NCBI GenBank assembly: GCA_963774345.1
Contig: CAVZFB010000039.1
Coordinates: forward strand, 296,020-360,019
Direction: 5' to 3'
Length of the DNA stretch: 64,000 nucleotides
Origin: AP-15 sp963774345
GTDB lineage: Bacteria > Pseudomonadota > Alphaproteobacteria > ATCC43930 > CGMCC-115725
Shown: one piece after another, positions 57,760 to 64,000 of the stretch
How the letters are laid out: every line of letters starts with the position of its first letter
How positions within the stretch are numbered: the first letter of the stretch is position 1
Notes under the pieces: generated by a model
Databases searched by the model: none
Told to the model about the DNA's origin: nothing
What the model saw: only the letters and a program-made list of their open reading frames with translations
Translations under genes and position numbers: made by a program

Positions 57760-58312
57760 ATGAACGAAGAGAGGCAATCAGAGCGGCAACCGCCGCCGCT
57801 TGCGGTGACGCATCCGCACCTCACGGAGTTTGCGGCCTTCCTGCCTGAACTGAACAAAGAAACCGATCGAGGCATGGTGCTGATTGCGACGAGCTTTATC
57901 GATGAGCTGATGCGTCGAATCCTTCTCGCCTTTTTCGTCGAAGGCGAGACCAGTTCATCACTCGTCGAGGGATTCAATGCACCACTCGGCAGCCTCGCCA
58001 CGCGAAGTGCTGCCGCGTTTGCCTTGGGGCTGATTTCCGAGCAGGAACTGAAGGAGGCCGATACCCTTCGGGATTCGCAACCAATTTGCTCACCATGTCC
58101 ACGTGTCGTTCAACAATCAAAGCATTTCCGATCTATGCAAAAAGCTCACAACGGCAGCGCAGGATTACAGTTCTGTCGAAAATACGCGCACCGTAACCGT
58201 AGATGCGCGAGGCCGGTTCTCTACGGCCACCGTCGCCTTGATACTCAACCTGACGAACCGGCCTTATTACGTCTCGCGGCAACGTCGCCAGTTCGTCAGA
58301 TGGCCTTACTGA
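57760..58312 (+). pseudogene. MltR-like protein, frame broken by one extra base
   Basis: First ~104 residues (TEFAAFLPELNKETDRGMVL, FIDELMRRILLAFF, GFNAPLGSLATRSAAAFALG, LISEQELKEADTLR) resemble the MltR/DUF4145-type family, where IRNxFAH follows. Removing one G of ggg 58070-58072 gives LRIRNQFAHHVHVSFNNQ and a C-terminus to 58312. MltR is the mannitol repressor but many members have unknown roles; here it is the cargo next to the last ligase copy. Confidence 0.75.
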
Positions 58313-58450
58313 GCTACCCCTTGAATGAAATCATGGCTCACTCGCCAATCTCCGCTACCGACGCTCGTCGCCCCCGCCGGCGCGATGAGGTCAGCCTAGA
58401 TGAAGTCAAGCGGATCGTCATTTCATAAACTCGCGTTCCGGCACTGAACG

Positions 58451-59344
58451 ATGGCCTGGATAATCTTCGTGTTGGCGACGCTCGTAATGCTTGGGCGCTT
58501 TGCTGATTTTCTCTTGGGGCCGAAGGGTGATCGAATGTTAAAGGATCGCCTAATCGATTTTTACGTTCTCGCTGGTGACTACGATTACACACGTCTTGCG
58601 TCGGATTCTGCTACAATGTATCACTCTTTCCTTTTGGTGGTATTTGGTGAGCTGAATTGCTCACGCACGAGACTCGCGATTAGCGTTGGTATATATAGTG
58701 GGATATCGTCTCTAGTAATTTGGTTCTTGTTCCTGATGCGGGCCTTTGGGACTGCGTGGGAAGGCCTGAACTGGACACTTAGCGCGCTTCCCGTGCTTCT
58801 CCCTTTAATAATGGTAAACTACGTTATTGACCTGGTATCGTTCGAATTTGCTAAATTGGGAACCAACAAAGCTAAATATCAGGGGAAGAGAATATATTTA
58901 GCGCTACTTATAGTTTTACCCGCGCTGATCTACTTAGCACTTGCATTGGGAAATTTCCTATTTGATATTGCATTCCGCATATATTACGTCATATATACAT
59001 TTGTCGGCTGGAATTTTTTCTTTGAGCACGATTTCCAATTTTTGTGGCGCGCCACGACCGGGGATTTTGCAGACTCACTCATTCGCCCTCTGTCTAGCAA
59101 CCTGAACCTTCGGAATCTCGACAACATATCTTTTTCGATCCTAACAATTTTACCACTAACAACGCTTTATATGTTTGTCGGGCTCGTCATGATTACATTT
59201 TGGTTGCGCCGGTACGTTCGTTCCATTTTGCTGTTATTTATTGACCGCGTAGAAAGTTCGCAGGCAGGTGTATGCACGTTGTTCGCGTCGGGTCTAGCGG
59301 TCATGATTTCGGTCGTGACGGCTCTTGCTGGTGCCCTGAAGTAG
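58451..59344 (+). CDS. Orphan AT-rich membrane protein
   Basis: 297 residues with about seven hydrophobic segments (AWIIFVLATLVMLG, ISSLVIWFLFLMRAF, LPVLLPLIMVNYVIDLV, LALLIVLPALIYLALALG, IYYVIYTFVGWNFFF, ILTILPLTTLYMFVGLVMI, ASGLAVMISVVTAL). Codon use and base composition are far more AT-rich than all neighbours, a sign of acquisition. No family recognised. It follows the MltR-like gene by 138 bp and closes the accessory island. Confidence 0.7.
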   Translation: MAWIIFVLATLVMLGRFADFLLGPKGDRMLKDRLIDFYVLAGDYDYTRLASDSATMYHSFLLVVFGELNCSRTRLAISVGIYSGISSLVIWFLFLMRAFGTAWEGLNWTLSALPVLLPLIMVNYVIDLVSFEFAKLGTNKAKYQGKRIYLALLIVLPALIYLALALGNFLFDIAFRIYYVIYTFVGWNFFFEHDFQFLWRATTGDFADSLIRPLSSNLNLRNLDNISFSILTILPLTTLYMFVGLVMITFWLRRYVRSILLLFIDRVESSQAGVCTLFASGLAVMISVVTALAGALK

Positions 59345-59434
59345 GGTGCCAGACGGTCGGGCTCGAAACTGCCGCTGTTCGGTACCAGCGGACCTTCGGA
59401 CCCGGTACCAAGCGCTAGATTTTGGCCAAGAGCG

Positions 59435-60814
59435 CTAGGGCTGCACGTGGCTGAGAGTGATCGCCGCGCGCCGGTGATCTCCAGTGTCACAGGCCGTCAG
59501 CTCGAAGTCTTTGCCGAACATGATCCAGCCGCCACTGCTCGGCGTGGTGAAGGCGGCCAGCGCCGTCTCTGCCCGAACCTTGACCTGGCGGGCGCCGGCG
59601 GTGCCGCGCAGCTGCTCTATGCTGTCGGTGTACATGGCGGTGCGGCAGCGCCCGGTCCCGAGATTGCCGCCGCTCGACGAGAACGGGTGCGGTCCCTCGA
59701 CCCGGATATCGCCCGCGTAGAACGCAAAGGCATCGCCGCGTTTGACGCCGTGCCACTGGAAGCCCTCCAGAAAGAACTGCGCCATCGGGGCGTAGCCGTC
59801 GTAGGGATTGAATATATCGACGTCGGCGGGCCCGAGCCCGGCGCCCTCGTACATTCGCCTGGCGGCGCGGTCGGTCCAGTCCTCGATCTCGTCCAGATCT
59901 TCCTGTGTGCTGCGCTTCCTGAAATTGTGCTGCGAATGATTGAGCACATAGACCGGCGGCTGCCGCATGTCGCGGGCACGCTCGGCCGTCGTGAACAGAT
60001 ACGCGGCCGACGCATTGACCGGCCGGTCGCAGTCCCACAGCCGCAGCGGGTTCAGCACGTAACGCGACTTGACGTAATCCTCGATGGTGAGCTGCGGCAC
60101 GTTGTGGCTGGCATTGTAGCCCCACGGCGTCAGCAGCCCGTTCCTGTGCTGGTTGACGACGAAGGGGGCGAGGTCGTCGTGCTGGCCGCCGTATTTCAGG
60201 CAGTACTGATTGTGCGGGAAGATGTTGATGAAATCGTTGCCGCCGTGATTGCCCCAGGGTGCGGTCCATTGGCGCGCACCACGGGCGTAGTCGTCGGCGT
60301 TCTCGCCACCGCGACGATAGCGCCCTTCGAGATTGCCGGTCGGGTAGATGACGAGACAGGTGTGGCACTGGCCGTCACCCACGGCCTGGGCTGCCATGCC
60401 CACCATTTCGCTGATGGTCGGCACGCCTGTCGGCGCAAATTTGACGTTGGGCATGCGCATCTGCTCGATCAGCCACTGCGCGTTGACCAGCGTGAGCCCC
60501 AACTCAGAATCGTAGGGCGGGGCAAAGTAGGGCCGGGGCGCCCATTGCGACGCGGAGCCGCCGCTGCCGCCGGCAATATGGCTGTCGCAGCAGACCACAC
60601 CCTCGATCTGATCCGGCGTGACGCCGGCCTCGTCCATCGCCTTTTGGCAGGCCAGGATCGAGTAGGCGCCTACCGTCTGGTCCATCGAGACTTCGTCCCA
60701 GCGACGGTCGACCGGCGAATGTCCAACACCCGCCACCGCGACCTTGCCGCGGTGCTCCCATACGCCGAGCCCGTCCTTGTCTCGCCGCCACTGGTACCGG
60801 TCTGGTTCGGTCAT
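59435..60814 (-). CDS. SCP-x/Ltp2-type thiolase-fold protein without nucleophilic Cys
   Basis: 459 residues. Thiolase fold: KVAVAGVGHSPVDRR, DEAGVTPDQIEGVVC, FNPYDGYAPMAQFFLEGF, SSSGGNLGTGR. Where thiolases have the acyl-accepting Cys the segment is PTGVPTISEMVGMAAQAV with no Cys, and the C-terminal GHP motif is GTG. Such proteins act as lyases/aldolases of side-chain CoA thioesters together with a DUF35 partner (Ltp2 type), and a DUF35 gene is upstream in the same operon. Confidence 0.87.
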   Translation of the reverse strand: MTEPDRYQWRRDKDGLGVWEHRGKVAVAGVGHSPVDRRWDEVSMDQTVGAYSILACQKAMDEAGVTPDQIEGVVCCDSHIAGGSGGSASQWAPRPYFAPPYDSELGLTLVNAQWLIEQMRMPNVKFAPTGVPTISEMVGMAAQAVGDGQCHTCLVIYPTGNLEGRYRRGGENADDYARGARQWTAPWGNHGGNDFINIFPHNQYCLKYGGQHDDLAPFVVNQHRNGLLTPWGYNASHNVPQLTIEDYVKSRYVLNPLRLWDCDRPVNASAAYLFTTAERARDMRQPPVYVLNHSQHNFRKRSTQEDLDEIEDWTDRAARRMYEGAGLGPADVDIFNPYDGYAPMAQFFLEGFQWHGVKRGDAFAFYAGDIRVEGPHPFSSSGGNLGTGRCRTAMYTDSIEQLRGTAGARQVKVRAETALAAFTTPSSGGWIMFGKDFELTACDTGDHRRAAITLSHVQP

Positions 60815-60892
60815 GGCTCCCCTTTCCTCTATGCTCTGGCGAAGGTATGGCAGGGACGAACTAATAACGGGAATCGGCGAAGCGAGAAACAG

Positions 60893-61035
60893 GCCCCTCT
60901 CCGCCCTTCTGGGGGGAGAGGGAGGGGCCCATCGCGCAACGATGGGAGGGTGAGGTGGGCGCCGGCAAGCGCTCTGGAATCCCCCACCTCACCCCGACCC
61001 TCTCCGCCCCCAGGGGCGGAGAGAGGGTGAGGGGG
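60893..61035. repeat. Nested inverted-repeat element (~143 bp)
   Basis: Several GC-rich stems in one element: ccctctccgcc / ggggggagaggg, CCCATCG-cgcaa-CGATGGG, a distal GGGTGAGGTGGG (60948-60959) pairing with CCCACCTCACCC (60982-60993), and CCCTCTCCGCCCC-ca-GGGGCGGAGA. This is the type of dispersed palindromic element common in alphaproteobacterial genomes. It lies inside the operon between DUF35 and thiolase genes and could end or process the transcript. Confidence 0.8.
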
Positions 61036-61073
61036 CGATCGGAATATTTGTGTGGCACCCAAAGAACCATTGC

Positions 61074-61484
61074 TTAAGCGACGACCCGCCACTCGTGGAT
61101 CAGCTGGCCTGGGGCGACCTCCTCGAACGTCACCTCGACGGCGGCGCCGACCGGCGCCTGGTAGGGCGGGGTGCCAGGGAGATTGGAATAGAAATTGACC
61201 CTGATGTCCGCGTCCAGGGTCACCATTGCCAGGTTGTAGGGCTGATCGGGCATGCGCCGGTTGAGGCGGCCATCCTCGATCACGATGTACGTCGCGATAT
61301 GGCCTCTTCCCTCGACCTCTTTCCACGTCAGACCGGCGGCCGAGTTGCAGACCTGGCAGGCCTGCTGCGGCGGGTATTGCAGCCTGTCACAGGCAGCACA
61401 TTGCTGCAAGACGAGCTGCCTTTGATTGACGGCGTCCCAGAACGGTTGGCTCAACGCGTCGGCGACCGGGATCAGCTTCGGCAT
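61074..61484 (-). CDS. DUF35 Zn-ribbon/OB-fold acyl-CoA-binding protein
   Basis: 136 residues from ATG 61484 (MPKLIPVADALSQPFWDAV); an upstream ATG overlaps the previous gene. N-terminal rubredoxin-like zinc ribbon with Cys in QCAACDRLQYPPQQACQVC, then the OB fold (GRGHIATYIVIEDGRLN, PYNLAMVTLDADIRV). These proteins pair with SCP-x thiolase-fold subunits. The start is 4 bp after the TPP enzyme stop. Confidence 0.92.
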   Translation of the reverse strand: MPKLIPVADALSQPFWDAVNQRQLVLQQCAACDRLQYPPQQACQVCNSAAGLTWKEVEGRGHIATYIVIEDGRLNRRMPDQPYNLAMVTLDADIRVNFYSNLPGTPPYQAPVGAAVEVTFEEVAPGQLIHEWRVVA

Positions 61485-61488
61485 CGTT

Positions 61489-63153
61489 TCACCCCTCGCC
61501 CCGTCCAACCCACTGGCCGTAGACCGGGTACTGGCAGCAGATGAACTCGATATAGGCCGGGCGGCCTGACGTATTGACGTCGAGCGCCCGCCGCAGGGCC
61601 GGGATGATTTCGGCCGGCTCGCTGACCCGCTCGGTGTGAAAGCCGAGGGCGCCGATCACCTTTGACATATCCACCTCGTCGGGCCCCAGCACCCGGTGCG
61701 TGAAGGGATCGTGTCCCGGCCCCCAGAAGCCGGGGCCATAGCCGGCAAAGCCGCCATTGCTGATGTGCACAACCGTGATCCCGAGTTTCTCGCGCAGCAG
61801 AACCTCGAGGTTGCCGAGCATGTAGCCGAGGCCCGCCTCGCCGGTCACCGCCACCGAGGCCCGGTCCGGAAACGCCTTCTTGGCGGCGATCGCGGCGGCC
61901 AGGCTGAAGCCCAAGGTCGAGACATTGCCCCACCCCAAAAAGCCGCGCGGGATCAGCGTGTCGAAGACGGTGCTGAGCTGGTCGCGCGTGTTGCCGCTTT
62001 CGTGCGTCACGAACGAATTCTTCAGATCCAGCACCTCCATCAGATCGCCGTACACCCGATAGGGGTTGATTGGCGTCTCGTCGGAGTTCATGACCTGCCG
62101 GTATCTGGCAAGCCCCTGGTCGCGCGCCGCCTTCACCTCCGCCGCCACATCACCCGCATTCCGTCCGGCGCCCGGCGTGCGGCCAGACACTTCCTGGCGG
62201 AGCGCCTGCAAGGTCAGGCGCGCATCGCCGATCACCGCATGCGCCGTGGGATACATCTTGTTGATGTGCAATTCGTCGACGTTGCAGTGGATGATGGTCT
62301 TCTTCGCCGGGTCGGGAATGCCATGGCTGAAGCGGCCCGGCGACAGGCTCGAGCCTATGGCGAGGATCAGGTCGCTTTTGTTCAGGTAGTGTGCCACCTG
62401 ATCGCCGCGCACGCCGACAAACAGCGGATGGTTCTCCGGGAACGCCCCTTTGGCCTTGAGGGTCGTGATCACCGGCACGTTGACCAGCTCGGCCAGCGCT
62501 TTCAGGTCTTCCGCGGCGCCCGCATAGATGACGCCCTCGCCGGCGTAGATCAGCGGGTTGCGGGCTTTGAGGAGCAGGTCGACGGCGGCGCGCACATCCG
62601 CCGGGTCCGGCGCCGATTTCCAGCCCTTCACCGGACGGTAAGGGTCGGCGGTCTCGTCGTATGTGGCCGTGGCATTGGGAATAGCCAGGATCACCGGGCC
62701 GGGCCGGCCGCTGCGCAGCATGGTGAAGGCGCGGCGCATGAACTCCGGCGTGCGCTCGGGCCTGTCGAGATAGCCGAACCATTTCGACACGGTCTTCATC
62801 GCCGATGCGACGTCGTACTGGCTGTTGCCCGAGGCGCCCACCGGCACGCCATCGGTGATGCACAGAACGGGCGAGCCATCCTCGTAGGCCTGCGCCATCC
62901 CGGCATAGGCGTACTGCATGCCGGCGGCATTGACGCCTCCTTGGAAAGTGCACACCCCGATCCGTGAGCCCGCGGTGATGCGCGAGAACGCGTCGGCGAC
63001 CGCGACGGCGTAGCGGTCGTCGCGCATCATCAGCATCGGCACCCCTTCCCGGCCGAGCGCGTTGTTCACCCGGCAGACCGGGAAGGTGGAAACCCAACCC
63101 ACACCCTCCTCTTTGAGAATGCGGACAATGCCGGTCGCTACATCGATCGTCAT
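61489..63153 (-). CDS. Thiamine diphosphate-dependent enzyme with altered catalytic-Glu region
   Basis: 554 residues from ATG 63153. PYR domain (GVGWVSTFPVCRVNNALGR), central domain (PLIYAGEGVIYAGAAEDL, LILAIGSSLSPGRFSHG), PP domain (VTGEAGLGYMLGNLEVLL...SNGGFAG). The N-terminal motif that normally contains the TPP-activating Glu (R-H-E) reads MRDDRYAVAVADAFS, so Asp stands in place of Glu, and the GDG motif is GEA. It may be a lyase with modified chemistry. First gene of TPP-DUF35-thiolase. Confidence 0.87.
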   Translation of the reverse strand: MTIDVATGIVRILKEEGVGWVSTFPVCRVNNALGREGVPMLMMRDDRYAVAVADAFSRITAGSRIGVCTFQGGVNAAGMQYAYAGMAQAYEDGSPVLCITDGVPVGASGNSQYDVASAMKTVSKWFGYLDRPERTPEFMRRAFTMLRSGRPGPVILAIPNATATYDETADPYRPVKGWKSAPDPADVRAAVDLLLKARNPLIYAGEGVIYAGAAEDLKALAELVNVPVITTLKAKGAFPENHPLFVGVRGDQVAHYLNKSDLILAIGSSLSPGRFSHGIPDPAKKTIIHCNVDELHINKMYPTAHAVIGDARLTLQALRQEVSGRTPGAGRNAGDVAAEVKAARDQGLARYRQVMNSDETPINPYRVYGDLMEVLDLKNSFVTHESGNTRDQLSTVFDTLIPRGFLGWGNVSTLGFSLAAAIAAKKAFPDRASVAVTGEAGLGYMLGNLEVLLREKLGITVVHISNGGFAGYGPGFWGPGHDPFTHRVLGPDEVDMSKVIGALGFHTERVSEPAEIIPALRRALDVNTSGRPAYIEFICCQYPVYGQWVGRGEG

Positions 63154-63536
63154 GGATGTGGTCTCCTTTATATGGAGCCGAGCCGTCAGCCGCCGTGCGG
63201 GCGCGCTGAAGCATACAAGCATACAATGATCAGCCGCGAGCCGTTTCCCAACTGTCGCAGCGGTGTGATCGGCCTCGCAATCGCGGGCAATCCGGAAAAT
63301 GACGGGCACCTGTCGCTCTGCCAAGAGGCGGTCGGGCGTGAGATCACCCCGGACACACAAGAACGGCTGCGCGAACGAGGCAACGACTGGCCTCACGGCG
63401 CGCTCAGTGGCTTCGTCGCCGTGCATCGCGCAGTTCCCCGAGAGTTTCCGCGTAATTGGAGACCGGCCACGTCCGCGGCCGCATCAACATGCGCCGCCGC
63501 TGAACGCCCGCGGGCGTTCGACCGGCCGTAGCTTGT
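63154..63536. other. Intergenic region without recognisable gene
   Basis: 383 bp between the SnoaL-like gene and the TPP operon. An open frame on the plus strand is GC-driven and shows no protein character. No hairpin terminator or repeat seen. Confidence 0.5.
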
Positions 63537-63893
63537 TCAGGTGAGGTCAGGCTTCGGATAGTGGCGCGGCTTCTCGCCGGCGATCACGGCGCGACCGCGT
63601 GCTGTGTCGGCGTAGAGGCGAGCGTACACCGGCCTTCCATCCCTGATCTTGAACAGAAAGAGATGCTCGTTCTGCATCCGGATGCCTCTGATCGAGAGGG
63701 CGTCGGTCTTTACCGGAACGACGATGGTGTCTCCCGCGTCGACGATCTCCTGCGCATCGTAGCGGAAATAGGTCCACTCCTTTGCGACCGCCCGCCAGAA
63801 GCCGACGAATTCCTCGCGTCCGATGTAGGTCCCGCCATAAAGCAATGAGTTCGACATCTCGAACGTGAAATCGTCAGACAACAGCTCAAGCAA
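63537..63893 (-). CDS. SnoaL-like (NTF2-superfamily) protein, N-terminus uncertain
   Basis: 118 residues from a TTG at 63893 to the stop at 63537: LLELLSDDFTFEMSNSLLYG, TYIGREEFVGFWRAVAKEW, ALSIRGIRMQNEHLFLFKI. SnoaL relatives have ~15 more residues; in-frame sequence (LKAAFTGYERNSNAALLE) continues to 63938 but there is no ATG/GTG before a TAA at 63942. Either the TTG is used or one base is inserted just upstream, as elsewhere here. Role: polyketide-cyclase/isomerase-like, substrate unknown. Confidence 0.72.
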   Translation of the reverse strand: MLELLSDDFTFEMSNSLLYGGTYIGREEFVGFWRAVAKEWTYFRYDAQEIVDAGDTIVVPVKTDALSIRGIRMQNEHLFLFKIRDGRPVYARLYADTARGRAVIAGEKPRHYPKPDLT

Positions 63894-64000
63894 GGCCGCA
63901 TTGCTGTTGCGCTCGTAGCCCGTGAAGGCCGCCTTCAGCGTCCGTTAAACTTCGCGCTCAGCCGCGCCTATATGCGGGAACGGTATTCCGGTCGCGACTT

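Overview
The window is about 64 kb of GC-rich DNA from an alphaproteobacterium; genus cannot be resolved from the sequence alone. The basis is the order rimP-nusA-ylxR-infB-rbfA-truB-rpsO-pnp, an Irr-type Fur regulator with a His triplet, a CoxG-family protein, GMC and LLM oxidoreductases, several thiamine-diphosphate (TPP) enzymes and a complete dipeptide ABC transporter. No searches were run; all calls rest on reading the translations.

Layout. 0-2.8 kb: end of an SDR gene, nudC, an ArsR regulator and a PIN/Phd-type toxin-antitoxin pair. 2.9-8.4 kb: five-gene peptide/opine-type ABC importer. 8.4-17.6 kb: alpha/beta hydrolase, a MOSC-ferredoxin reductase fusion, LLM monooxygenase, prolyl oligopeptidase, irr, a nitronate-monooxygenase-like protein and a glycerophosphodiesterase. 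17.7-27.1 kb: the translation/transcription core operon on the minus strand, with an attenuator-like hairpin before rimP. 27.2-32.9 kb: GMC oxidoreductase coupled to parDE, a PEP-CTERM protein and a first TPP enzyme. 33.2-38.5 kb: a four-gene operon of small unknown envelope proteins, an ABC-F ATPase, an unknown protein and two tandem His-rich secreted paralogues. 38.8-47.2 kb: a catabolic cluster (enolase-superfamily enzyme, CocE/NonD hydrolase, TPP enzyme, CoxG-like protein, molybdopterin oxidoreductase, Asp/Glu-racemase family). 47.3-49.1 kb: era and a polysaccharide deacetylase.

49.1-59.4 kb is an accessory island. It opens at a tRNA-Pro(GGG) 3' half that looks like an attachment-site scar. 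It then holds a rearranged sugar-type ABC transporter, a Tn3-family transposase and recombinase remnant, a cupin/PEP-mutase/acyl-CoA-synthetase block and an unusual array. In that array the last 62-168 bp of the ADP-forming acetate-CoA ligase gene recur three more times, always ending at the stop codon. The copies separate small islets that carry a FitAB-like toxin-antitoxin pair, a BrnT/HTH pair and an MltR-like gene. I consider this array the best candidate for an undescribed system: serial islet insertion at the 3' end of a metabolic gene. 59.4-64 kb holds a TPP enzyme, a DUF35 protein, a Cys-less SCP-x-type thiolase and a SnoaL-like protein.

A second window-wide feature is that at least 14 reading frames are broken by what are all single-base insertions and never deletions: dppD-like, pnp, CocE x5, molybdopterin enzyme x2, ligase x2, FitB, MltR-like and one unknown. 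A similar extra base sits in the tRNA fragment. This may be a long-read consensus artefact or real decay; genes so affected are typed as pseudogenes with that caveat.
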